From contig JASDDO010000001.1 in the NCBI GenBank assembly GCA_030015575.1, forward strand, positions 143,069,988-143,133,987: a stretch of DNA of 64,000 bases, written 5' to 3'. Below are positions 43,417 to 53,384 of this stretch, one piece after another. Made by a program: the position numbers and the translations under genes. The notes under the pieces are model-generated. The model made no database searches. It was not told the origin of the DNA and saw only the letters and a list, made by a program, of their open reading frames with translations. Origin of the DNA: Agapanthus africanus. Taxonomy: Eukaryota > Streptophyta > Magnoliopsida > Asparagales > Amaryllidaceae. The stretch's first letter is position 1. Each line of letters begins with the position of its first letter.

Positions 43417-46019
43417 TGTTCCCCTCCGAATGGCGGCGCACAGGACCGCGATGTCCTGACGCTGGGATTCGGGGCAGATGCTATTTGGTTTTATCCGTCT
43501 ACCTCTCCGAAGATGCCAAGTTGATTTATGGCACCGTGTATCGAAGGTTTAGACGGATGCGGCCGATGTAGCAGACTTTGTCAGATTCCCCCTCGCTTGA
43601 GGGGTTTTTGATTGTGGGGACGCTCTTCCCTGCAGGCGCAAGCCACTGCAGTTAATTACGCTACCGCATCGCGGTAACCACTTTCTCCTTCTCCAGAATT
43701 TCACTTCGTATCGTGTGTGTTTGTTTTGTTTGTGGTTGCCCGTGGATTGTATACGGAGACTGAGTAATGCCGTCGTCCGTAGGACGTGGATTAGTCCAAA
43801 TCCGTATTTACTTAGATTTGGGTTTAGTGTTTTTAGTTTAAGGATGCATTAGTCGCGTTGCGGCTAAGATCAACTTAAACGTTCGTTAAGGATACGTCAG
43901 TCCTGTTTGAGACTGAGATCAACTTAACGTAGTGATTCATTTAATCTATGGCCGTCAGGACTCGTCACCTCTCTGACGTCGTTGAAGGATTACAACGACA
44001 TGTGTCAGAGGAGCTCGGAGATGTACCCTCGAACCAGAGTTGATTTGGAATTTTGTAGTCCACTTGAATGTTTAAGGATACGTTAACTGTGTTTGGGGCT
44101 AAGATCAACTTAAACAGAATCGTTTAGATCCGGCAAAAGAGCATTTGGAGGCTCTATTGTTCCAGTTTAGGGACGTGGTGGTCCATACTCCAGTTTAGGG
44201 ACATGGTGGTCTATCGCCAGTTTAGGGACGTGGTGGTCCATATTCCAGTTTAGGGACGTGGTGGTCCACCATTAGTTTAGGGACGTTTCGGTCCAACATT
44301 AGTTTAGGGATGTTTCGGTCCAATATTAGTTTAGGGACGTTTCGGTCCAGCATTAGTTTAGGGACGTTTCGGTCCAATATTAGTTTAGGGACGTTTCGGT
44401 CCACGAGTTTAAAGACCCCGCAGTCCATATTCATATGTGGTCGTCGGGACCCGTCACCTCTCTGACGTCGTTGAAGGATTACAACGACAGGTGTCAGAGG
44501 AGTTCGGAGATGTACCCTTGAACCGGTAGTAAATTGATTTAAGAGAGCAATCTTGCTCAGTCAATTTAATTTAAGGACTTATGGCCAAAATTGGGCTAAG
44601 TCCAGTTTCAATATATTTTTTTTTGTCTTTGGCCTGTGCTAGGGCTTTACCCCTTTTTAGTAATGCACTGCATTATTCTTGTTTTGGTCGGGCTTTGCCC
44701 TTTTCTAAATGATGCAGAGCATCTATTTTTTTGTTTGGGCTTTGCCCCCCTTTTAAAATGCATAGCATTTTTTTTATTAGGCCTGTTAGGCCTTTTAATT
44801 GGGCTCTGTCCCTTTTCTTTAATAATGCAGAGTATTAAATACTCTGACAGTGCCCCACGTGGCTTGTCAGGCGCTTTGCGCTAAGTAATGAGTGCAAACT
44901 CATATGGTGGTGACACGTGTCACACTCTGGTGAGCGCAAGCGCAATAGCGCAGTGCGTTGCGCTAATGCGCTGCGCTGTTGCGCTGCTGACACGTGGCGC
45001 GCTCTGATGAGTTGCGCCAATTCCATAGAGCAAAGCTCTATTTCAAGAGCGCGTAGCGCAAGTTATTTTGTAGCTGACACGTGGCGCGCTCTGGTGAGTT
45101 GCGCCAATTCCAGAGAGCAAAGCTCTATTTCAAGAGCGCGTAGCGCAAGTTGTTTTGTAGCTGACACGTGGTGCTCTCTCAAGAGCGCAACAGCGCAGTT
45201 TGGAAGTGCAAAGCACTAAGAATCTTTTAGATTCAAGAACAGGAGTGCAGAGCACTATTTGATTTCTTGATCTAATTTAGATCAAAGAAAATAAATTTTT
45301 CTTTTTTGTTTCAAGAACCAGAGGTTCATAAAAAAGTGCAAAGCACTATTATTACTTATTTTTCTTTTTATTTAAAATTATTGATCTTGTTCTTAGATCA
45401 ATAATCTGTCCATAAGAGAATTTTCTCTTTTTCCTAAAGGTTTTTACCTTCTGTTGTTCTTGAGGAGTTCTCAAGAGTTCTCTTCTCTTTTTTTTTTTTA
45501 GAAAGATGTTGATCCTTTTTAATTGAGACCTAGGGTCCTTTTTATAGTGACCATAAATTAGTTAAATTTATTAAAGAGATATTTCTCTGAGTGATTTGGG
45601 GAATTTTCCCCACCGTTGGATCTTTGATCCAAGGGCTTCTGCTTTGCAGAAGAAAATCTTCTTGTTTTAACAAGAACAGAAAAGATTTCTTGGAAATTCA
45701 ATTCTGTTTGGAGCAGATGCCCCGGCGCGTGACACGTGTCGCGCACTGCGCTAGCGCATCTGCGCTGACACGTGTCGCGCAGCGCAGAGCGCAGCGCAAC
45801 CGCGCTAGCGCATCTGCGCTGACACGTGTCGCGCAGCGCAGTGCTTGCGCAGCTGAAGCGTTGCTTCATAAAAATAGAGCTTTGCTCTGATTGGGCGCGC
45901 CTTCTTGGGCGTTGCGCTGACGTATCATCGCCTGACATGTGGCGCGTTGCGCCCGAGACTTGAAGCATTGCTTCAGAATTTTTGAATTTTGAATTTCGAC
46001 AGAGTTTTGCTCTGATTGG
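43417..46019 (-). repeat. Element B 5' LTR, outer end short by about eight bases
   Basis: Plus-strand start TGTTCCCCTCC as in the 3' copy. Similarity runs to CTCTGATTGG at 46019, where the 3' LTR goes on with TCGAAACA. The outer TG end is therefore missing and C LTR sequence follows. It contains the minus-strand TATA candidate at 45538-45547 and the same repeat blocks as the 3' LTR, with small copy differences in the CACGTG/GCGC part (45720-45850). Confidence 0.88.
45538..45547 (-). promoter_or_regulatory. Probable TATA box driving element B
   Basis: The minus strand reads CTATAAAAAG followed by GACCCTAGG. Transcription would run leftwards into the primer site. Confidence 0.5.
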
Positions 46020-46815
46020 GCGCTGGCGCCCGAGCCCAAAGCGCCAGCGCTGGAGCCCGAGCCCAAAGCGCCAGCGCTGGCGCCCGAGCGCCCACATGCC
46101 GGGCATATGAGGCGCTGGCGCCCAAAGCGCGAGCGCCCATATGCCGGGCACGTGAGGCGCCAGCGCCCGAGAGCCAGCGCCCGAGCGCCCAAAGCTCTAG
46201 CGCCCAAAGCGCTAGCGCCCACGTGCCGGGAACGTGAGGTTCTAGAGCCCAAAGCGCTAGCGCCCGAGCGTCCAAAGCGCTAGCGCTCGAACGCCCACGT
46301 GCCGGGCACGGAAGGCGCTAGCGCCCAAAGCCCTAGCGCTAGCGCCCAAGCGCCTAGCGCTAACCCAAGCGTTGTTGCTCATGCGTCCTTTGGACGCCCG
46401 TTTCCCCCTCATTTTACATGTACTCCACACTAAAATTACATCCCCCATTAGAAAAAATTTCTAACGGGACACTGTCCAGCACCCCGCAAGGGGGCTGTTA
46501 GCCCACTTGACCCCCAGCCCGCTATCCGGGTAGCGGGCCCCCCGTAAAAACTATGTGGGGTTCCCGATATATCCAAAACCCCTTCAAAACACAACACTGC
46601 ACGTTGAGTTCGCATGATCTGTTTGACCCGTCAATCGAAGGTTCTCTCGCTCTAAAGGCGAGGGGTAATTAACGATAGCTTAGTCCGCGGCTGCCGGAGA
46701 TTCGGATCCCCACAATCAATAAACCCCAGCCTACCTTAGGCAGGGGGAATCTGTAGTATGCCTGACAAGCACGCACGTATTCCCATCTCATTGGGGTGAC
46801 GAAAAACACCCTACA
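46020..46815 (+). repeat. Element C 5' LTR, second part
   Basis: Resumes in GC palindromes (GCGCTAGCGCCC, CACGTGCCGGGCACGTGAGG, 46020-46375) and continues to GACGAAAAACACCCTACA at 46815. The last 300 bases match C' (15950-16242) and D (53040-53384 plus 63701-63708). Confidence 0.85.
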
Positions 46816-46838
46816 GATTCTGGCACGCCCGGTGGGAC
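46816..46838 (+). promoter_or_regulatory. Primer-binding site of element C
   Basis: GATTC followed by TGGCACGCCCGGTGGGAC directly after the LTR. It is the same string as in A, B and D. Confidence 0.8.
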
Positions 46839-46972
46839 TCATCTTTCCTCCCATATTTCGGGTTAAACGTTCATGCGAACTCAATCAATATACATATCGA
46901 TTGCCTGTACTGAAATCATGCTTCTTTGTGCAGGTTCACAAGTTTCAAATTACAATCTCCGGAAGCAACGGA

Positions 46973-47236
46973 ATGTCTCTAAGGATCAACTCGGCTCTCG
47001 ACACAGCTCCCATCTCCTACACGATGAAGATGGATGCCAGGACGGTCCTCCCGGTCAGTCTCGGGCGACAATGGGAGGAGCCGCCGCTACCATTTGACTC
47101 TATTATGTTCGTGTCAGCTAACGCCGTCCCAACTCCTAAAGCTCTGGTAACAGACAAACCATTCTCAAAAGGGAAAAGGCCGAATGTCATGGTCGCGAGG
47201 GCACCTCAGCCCAAGCACAAATCTGTTTCCGAATGA
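46973..47236 (+). CDS. Element C first ORF (87 residues)
   Basis: Starts at an ATG conserved in D (63867) and encodes MSLRINSALDTAPISYTMKM, then TVLPVSLGRQWEEPPLPFD and a Lys-rich end. The frame is open further upstream but through leader containing TTCTTTGTGCAG, a possible 3' splice site (46932). It corresponds in place to ORF1 of A and B but without SVFxRL repeats. Function unknown; probably the start of a reduced Gag. Confidence 0.5.
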   Translation: MSLRINSALDTAPISYTMKMDARTVLPVSLGRQWEEPPLPFDSIMFVSANAVPTPKALVTDKPFSKGKRPNVMVARAPQPKHKSVSE

Positions 47237-47371
47237 CTCTCCATCGCTCCAGCTGGGGGCAAGGACATCAACGTCAATGAAGCAACGGGGCATCTCAGGC
47301 AAGCTCCAGCGGTACCCTCAACAACTGCTCAATCGGGTATTTTCTTTAAGCTCCCTATCAATCGACTCACG

Positions 47372-48477
47372 GTGGCTTCCCAGAAAACGGATGCCCGCCA
47401 AGTCCTCAAAATCGAGAAGCTAAGGCAGAAAAGGCTCAGAAACAGAGCCAACAAAAGGGCTAGGGCTTATGCTAGGATGAACTTCATGAGGCTCCAAGAA
47501 CGGGGTTACCCCGCCGAAGATAAAGAGACAGCTGGATATGTGGTCTACATTGTCTACATGGTCGGACATGAAGAAACGACCCTCCTATGCTTCACAGCCA
47601 TGGTGATGATATGGTGGACGCTACCCAACGTCGACTCGGTCTAAATGATGAAGAGCTAGCTCAGGCCGATAAGCCAAAAGAGCCCGGGGTTCCTGCGGAA
47701 TTAAACACAGGCAATAAGGATGACGCGGTTGTCATAACCGGAACTACAGAACAAGCATTATTCCGATGGCTTCAGAGGCAGCTTCAGGATAGGGATGAGA
47801 AGTTAGCCAAGGTATAGTCTAAGGTCGACGAATTGGCAAACATCACGGCAGATCTCGCGACCCAAGTTGCCCGATTGCAATTACAACAGAATCAAATTTT
47901 GGTTCATGAGCCAGGGATTGATACCCGGAGGAAGCCAACTGATACCCCCTTCAGCCTAAGAGCGGACCGCCTTCACAAAAACGGCCGCGATCAGCCTCCA
48001 GTCCCTCCGATATATACACCGAAGGGGAATCGCCTCTGAAAGAGAAACTGGATAAGGTCTACTCCTTCAAAAGGGATAAAGTCCACAAGATATTCAAAGG
48101 CGCCCTAAGAAACGGTCTACAACTGCCAGAATCAAAGAGACCGCAAGAAGCGAATATGACCGACGACCCAAAATATTGCCCCTATCACAGAGTGGTAAGT
48201 CATGCCATTGAGGACTGCTTCATCTTTAAAGATTGGGTCGAAAAGCAATACAAGACGGGAGAGATAGAACTGTCTAAAGGCGTGTTAGCAAACAGTCAAG
48301 CTACGACCGCCGATTTCATACAAATGGAGACCGGAGCCCTTCGGGAACCTGATTCTCTCAGACATGTGCCATTATCTAAAAAGGGAGAACCAAAGACTGA
48401 TCGGCCTCATGGACCAGCATCAGTAAAGACACCTACTCCAATGGTGAGAAAGAAGAAGGTATACTCCTTCAGGAGAG
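47372..48477 (+). pseudogene. Element C reduced Gag, broken
   Basis: Frames 47372-47644, 47587-47817, 47833-48039 and 48156-48477 follow one another with shifts or stops. The first has a basic helix (KLRQKRLRNRANKRARAY) and a VVYIVYMVG segment that aligns with the VHTVYMASG of Gag in A. The third and fourth lead to a CX2HX4HX4C knuckle (KYCPYHRVVSHAIEDC then FKDWVEKQYKTGE). The gag core (WYSELP) is absent, so this is a shortened Gag. Confidence 0.6.
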
Positions 48478-50187
48478 TGATCGCACGCTTTTGGCGTGTC
48501 GGATGTTCAAAGTTCTAAAGTATAACCGCGATCGGGACGGTGTCGCTATGCAGCTAGCCGGTTGAGCACGGGTCGATCCACAGGGAGATGGTTATATGTC
48601 CGTTCGAGTTTTAGACGAGTCAATAAAGAATTTGTATGTGTTTGTTCAGTCTAACCTATGTGTATTATTTGCAAGTATAAAGTTGTTAAGAAAAGATACG
48701 AAAATGTAAGCTAAAGAAATCCGTACTCAAAACCTTTGAGCCGAGTCTTGACCAGTTGAAGCTAGAGCAATCGGAAACAACGTGAATTAGGGGATTTAAG
48801 CGCGGTATTCGTGGAATCCGGCTTATTTACCCTTGTCCTTCCGTTCTTGTCTCTTGCTTTCGCCTCCGGCCAAACCGAACTAAACCGGTCGCGGTTAGGA
48901 ATCACCGTTACCTTGTTAGGGTAGGGTGCCTAACGGAGCGCTTGCGTAACGTTTGGGCGGAGTTCAATGGAAAATAATGGGAAAAGGAAATGAGCAAAGA
49001 AATGTTAACTTACAATATCGTATTGATTCTTAACAACAACAATAATTACAACCATTCACAAAATGAACAAAAAAGAGAGAACAAAAAGAACAAAGAAAAG
49101 AAAAGATTACAAGTAAGTAAGTGCATGAATTTAAATTGCAAATAAGTAAAGCAAGGTAATAAAAAGCAAGTAATAAATAAGCAATAAAAAGAACTAGAAC
49201 TTGAACTCAAGACAAGCATGGGATCAATAGCCAACCCTTAAACTTGCAAGCTCAATCAAGAGGTTGCAAGATCAAGAGAAGGGTAAAGAACTCATGTGAA
49301 GTGAAGAACTAATTCCATAAGAAGATACAACCCTTGAGATCAATAACAAACCCTTAAACTTTCAAGCTCAATGAAGAGGTTGAAAGATCAAGAGAAAGCA
49401 AGAATCTCAAGGGGAAGTTAAACTAACAAGAAAGATACAAAAACCCTCATCTTCATTAACATCCACTCAATGCTCTCACTACATTTTCATGGAGGAAGAA
49501 TGAAAAAGAAGAAGAAAAAGACTAAATCCTAACAAAAAGAGGCTCAAGAAATTAACACCCTTGGCTTGGCAAGTTCTGGGGTATTTATAGGCAGGGAACT
49601 TGAAACCTAGGGCAAGAATCGGGCTCCACATGAATGTACCAATATAACCCCAGAAAACGACACAGTGAGGAGCCTATATGGCCGCGGTTCCGCGGCCTAA
49701 GCGCGCTTATGCCGCGGTTCCGCGGCCTTTTAGAAGGATCGTGCCTTCATCTTTTGTCGTATCCCCTAGTTTGTGGTCCTATTCAGTGTGGTATAGTACT
49801 TTTCTCAGAATCTCTTCACAATTCTTCCAGAATTTCAGTAGAACAAGAGGTGATGTGATGTGGATCTTTTGCCATGATTTCCTCGAGCTCCGCGTAGATT
49901 TCTTGGATCTTGTGTTGACATTGAGGTTTGTGCATGACATGACAATCGATTTGCCATTTTGTCCCTTAAACTGGTATGTGGCAACACACGGATAGAGAGC
50001 GGAGACCCGTGCTTTATCTGTTATTGGCAGTAATCCGGAATTTGTCGTACTTTTCCATGGATTTCACTGTTTAGAGTTGAGAACCAGTATTCTGCAAATA
50101 TGTAGCAAACACTGATCAAAAGCACCTGCCTATAAATAAATGAGCGTAAGAATGGGCGGTATAAAATGCAATATTCTGGTATGAACA
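48478..50187. mobile_element. Insertion G: 1.7-kb TG...CA element, probably a solo LTR
   Basis: It begins TGATCGCACGCTTTTGG and ends GGTATGAACA, flanked by the duplication GAGAG at 48473-48477 and 50188-50192. Removing it rejoins a Gag segment matching 48060-48080. It has no coding frame I can support. Contents: CACGGGTCGATCCACAGGGAG (about 48567), a long A-rich part (49020-49560), two GCCGCGGTTCCGCGGCC palindromes (49681-49727) and a T-rich end. The family is not recognised. Confidence 0.75.
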
Positions 50188-50470
50188 GAGAGATGAAGTC
50201 CGCAAAATATTCACGGACGCCTTGAACAACGGTCTGCAACTGCTTGTTCCAAAGAGGCCACATGAAATGAACATGACCGGCAATCCCATATACTGTCCAT
50301 ATCATAGAATGGTGAGTCATACCATCGAAGACTGCTATATTTTCATAGATTGGGTGGAGAACCAATACAAACTTGGGAATGCCCTACAGTCGTCAGATGT
50401 ACCGACTAGCTACAGAGCTACGGTCATCAACATAACTCCGCCAAGATCAAAGTTCGAGGAGCTGCGATAA
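50188..50470 (+). pseudogene. Element C Gag fragment with second CHHC knuckle
   Basis: After G the Gag frame continues with YCPYHRMVSHTIEDC followed by FIDWVENQYKLGN. It is a diverged repeat of the unit at 48070-48260 and ends at 50470 (KFEELR). Pol sequence should follow in a complete element but does not. Confidence 0.65.
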
Positions 50471-50640
50471 GCAAGCTGACCACCACGTTGTTAAATTGGG
50501 AAAGACTGACCACCACGTCGTTAAAATAGGAACGATAGACCTCTAAGTCTTTAAACTGGGAACCACTGACCACCATGTCATTAAACTGGGAATAATCGAC
50601 CTCTAAGTCGTTAAACTGGGAATGTAAATAAAAAAAAGGT
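50471..50640. repeat. Tandem repeats with GACC...GGGA in C
   Basis: Five units of about 32 bases of form TGACCACCACGTCGTTAAACTGGGAA or GACCTCTAAGTCGTTAAACTGGGAA. In reverse complement these resemble the GGAC/GTCC units of A and B. Two more units lie at 51860-51915, just before D. Confidence 0.7.
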
Positions 50641-50880
50641 GTGAATAAAAAATAATAAAAAGCTGAAATGATGAGGCAACTCGCAATAAAAATCAGCGAG
50701 TAAAATAAATAAGAAAATAAAGCCGTAATGATGGGGCAACTCGCAATAAAAATTAGCGAGTAAAATAAATAAGAAAACAAAGCCGAAATGATGGGGCAAC
50801 TGCGAATAAATAGCCGAAATGATTAGGGAATCACGACCTTCGCGATAAGAAAAGCTGAGATGATAGAGCAATCGCGGTAA
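50641..50880. repeat. GCCGAAATGATGGGGCAACTCGC repeats in C
   Basis: Four units of about 65 bases with GAAATGATGGGGCAACTCGC and CAGCGAGTAAAATAAATAAG. They are the reverse complement of the B repeats at 30390-30610. Confidence 0.7.
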
Positions 50881-50891
50881 AAAAAAATCCA

Positions 50892-51340
50892 ACGGCGAAT
50901 GATGAGTCGCTCCTGGTACCATATTCCAGTGCAGCGATGCAGACGCCAACCAAACTCTGAATCCCCAACGGCGGATGATGAGTCGCCCCTGGTACCATAT
51001 TCCAGTGCAGCGATGCAGACGCCGTCCAAAACTCAAATCCCCAACGGCGAATGATGAGTCGCTCCTGGTACCATATTCCTGTGCAGCAATGCAGAAGCCG
51101 TCCAAAACTCAAATCCCCAACGGCGAATGATGAGTCGCTCCTGGTACCGTATTCCAGTGCAGCGATGCAGATGCCAACCAAACTCTGAATGTCTCAACGG
51201 CGAATGATGAGTCGCTCCTGGTACCATATTCCAGTGTAGCGATGCAGACGCCAACCAAATTCCAAATCCCCAAACGGCGAATGATGAGTCGCTCCTGGTA
51301 CCATATTCTAGTGCAGCGATGAAGACGTCGACAATTTCCA
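50892..51340. repeat. Six tandem copies of a 76-bp unit in C
   Basis: CGGCGAATGATGAGTCGCTC recurs at about 50893, 50968, 51044, 51120, 51197 and 51275. A and B have one diverged copy each in reverse orientation (1-60 and 30640-30700). Overlapping minus-strand frames across the array come from the repeat and are not genes. Confidence 0.85.
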
Positions 51341-51524
51341 AAAATTCTTCCAGCCCTACGGGTGGTCCCTAAACTGACCACCGTATACAATCCACGGGTT
51401 CAAATAATTTTCATCATACCCATACCCCACCGAAACCACCAGTCACGCGGCTTGTCTCCGCCCTTGGAATTATGCTCCATTGGGAAGACCCACTCATGTG
51501 TCCCACGATACATGAGGAGAACGG
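51341..51524. other. Element C 3' zone, unique stretch
   Basis: It contains CCGTATACAATCCACGGG, the reverse complement of a phrase in A (355-375) and B (31005-31025). No coding. Confidence 0.5.
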
Positions 51525-51720
51525 AACATACGAGACCTCGACTCGTAAGAAAACACCTTCGTGGGATCCTTACGACTCACGAAGGAAAAACACACTTAGG
51601 AGTCCCCACGACTCCTAAGGAGAAAATACACCTACGGGATCCTTTCGACTCGTAGGGAGAAATGCTTTTATGGGACCCTTACGGCTCATAAAATTGAGAA
51701 AGTCTTAGGTGATAGGGACA
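51525..51720. repeat. Hairpin array in C (inverted relative to A and B)
   Basis: Four hairpins: CTTCGTG/CACGAAG, CTTAGGAGT/ACTCCTAAG (9 bp perfect), CCTACG/CGTAGG and TTATG/CATAA. They enclose ATCCTTACGACT-like centres, the reverse complement of the A/B centre. Linkers are GAGAAAA-like. Confidence 0.8.
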
Positions 51721-51919
51721 TAAACCTGTCTCCTAAGCCATCGCTCCCCAACAGGAAAAGACAAATGATGAATTGCTCCTGGCACATGTGCTTCAGTGTT
51801 AGCAACGCTGATGCCGACCCCTACCCCAAAATTCCAAGCTTCCGATCCAATAGACCCCTAAGTCTTTAAACTGGGAACAGATGACCTCTAAGTCGTTAAA
51901 CTGGGAACATACGACCTCT
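51721..51919. other. Element C 3' zone up to the D insertion
   Basis: Noncoding. It includes one more AATGATGAATTGCTCCTGG module and two GTTAAACTGGGAA units, the last cut after GACCTCT by the D LTR. Confidence 0.5.
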
Positions 51920-53384
51920 TGTTGGGGTCGAAAATTGCACCCCGGTTGACTAAGTCAAAGTCAAGGTCAACCCCAAGCCAGGTGGGCCCAAGCCCAGATC
52001 AAGTGGGCCCATGCCCAGGTCGAGTCCGAACATGAAGCGGCCGGCCCTCCTCCATGCCAAAATAAAAAGTCATGTAATAAATAATTTTGATGTAATTTTT
52101 TTATGCATGAATGTAAGCAAAATGGGTATAAAGCCAAATTTTTGTAAAGCCCATGGCTTATGTACAAAAAGAAATGGCACATGAGCCATGGGATGGGCAA
52201 AATGCCATTTTGTAAAACCTAAGGGGCTATATGTAAATATGTAAGCCTATATAAGGCAACATGATGATGAATAAAGAATAAAAAACTTTTTCATTCTCAA
52301 AAATTAGGGTATGTGCCTCTTTCTCCTTCCTCAAGGTTCTAAAATCTTCTTCTTTCTTTTGAATTAAATCAAGAGTTTTACTCTTCCTTTTCCAAAACTA
52401 AATAGTTTTTCATCACAAAACCCACAAATGGGAGCTTGGATCTTCCATTAGATCTCAAAAAGGGGAGATTTTTAAATCTCACCCCCTTTCTTCAAGATCC
52501 GGCCAAACGACAGGAAGAAGAAGGAGACCCACCTCCAGAAACCCCACTTTGGGGAAGATCCAGGGCTCAAGGGGAGAAGCCCCTTCATCAGCTTCAAAAT
52601 ATCCAATGAGTTTAACTCCTCACACACACACACACACAAAATAATAAGTGTTCCTTTCTGGGAGTACAACTCCCATTGCATGGACCAAATCCCTTTTGCC
52701 TCCCGAGCGCTCAAAGCGCCAGCGCCCGAGCGCCCACGTGCCTGGCACGTGGAGCGCTAGTGCCCTTGTGCTCAAAACGCAAGCGCTCTTGCGCGCAAAG
52801 CGCTAGCGCCTAAAGCACTAGCGTCCGAGCGCCCACGTGCCTGGCACGTGAGGCGCTAGCGCCCACGTGCCTGGCACGTGAGGCGCTAGCGCCCAAAGCG
52901 CTAGAGTCCTGGCGCTCAAAGCGCTAGCGCCCGAGCGCTTTCTCCCACACATCCTTTGGATGCCCTTTCTCTTATATATATATATATACATATACACACA
53001 CACATACTCCACGACATTGTCCCTGTTAGAAAAAATTTCTAACGGGACGCTGCCCCGCACCCCCAAGGGGGTTGCTAGCCCTCTTGACCCCCAGCCCGCT
53101 ATCCGGGTAGCGGGACCCCCGTAAAAACTCTACGGGGCTCCCGATATATCCAAAACCCCTTCAAAACACAACACTGCACGTTGAGTTTGCATGACCAGTT
53201 TAACCCATCAATCGGAGGTTCTCTCGCTCCAAAGGCGAGGGGTAATTAACGGCAGCTTAGTCCGTGGCTGCTGGAGATTCGGATCCCCACAGTCAATAAA
53301 CCCCAGCCTACCCTAGGCAGGGGAAATCTGTAATGCGCCTGACAAGCGCGTGCGTATTCCCATCTCAATGGGATGACGAAAAAC
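51920..53384 (+). repeat. Element D 5' LTR, main part
   Basis: Starts TGTTGGGGTCGAAAATTGC. TATATAAGG at 52248-52256 is the TATA box. GC palindromes with CACGTG lie at about 52710-52930, and small CA and TA microsatellites at 52621-52640 and 52974-52998. It follows the C LTR and is interrupted at GACGAAAAAC by element H; the last eight bases are at 63701-63708. Confidence 0.88.

Larger units (their letters stand above)
20387..46019 (-). mobile_element. Element B: giant Ogre-like Ty3/gypsy retrotransposon with antisense gene
   Basis: Minus-strand element of about 25.6 kb, about 23.4 kb without its solo-LTR insertion. Order on the minus strand: 5' LTR 43417-46019, primer site, ORF1, gag, protease, linker, RT, RNase H, integrase, 3' zone with repeats, the reverse strand of an eight-exon gene (23904-28710), polypurine tract, 3' LTR 20387-23001. 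Size, ORF1 and extra genes fit the Ogre/Tat lineage. The two LTRs differ only by scattered changes, so the insertion is fairly young, yet gag-pol has several stops and frameshifts. It sits in the GC-palindrome part of the C LTR. GGCGC precedes the left end and also follows the right end, but the right end lacks its last bases, so the target duplication is uncertain. Confidence 0.85.
19447..51919 (+). mobile_element. Element C: non-autonomous, pol-less Tat-related retrotransposon (interrupted)
   Basis: Plus-strand element: 5' LTR 19447-20386 plus 46020-46815 (split by B), primer site at 46816, gag-like ORFs at 46973-50470 (split by G), then a 3' zone of repeats and hairpins to 51919. No protease, RT, RNase H or integrase is present. 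The gag remnant passes straight into the 3' zone, as in large-retrotransposon derivatives mobilised by a relative. The 3' zone ends where the D LTR begins, without a polypurine tract. I therefore read D as inserted into C rather than as C's own 3' LTR. Confidence 0.7.

Noticed and set aside
49046..49234. 62-codon minus-strand hydrophobic frame in insertion G
   Set aside because: Arises from an A-rich plus strand and has low complexity (Phe/Ser/Leu). No gene support.
51033..51390. Overlapping minus-strand frames of 93-164 codons at 50611-51390
   Set aside because: Generated by the 76-bp tandem repeat of element C.
52621..52998. CA and TA microsatellites in the D LTR
   Set aside because: Short simple repeats without further meaning.
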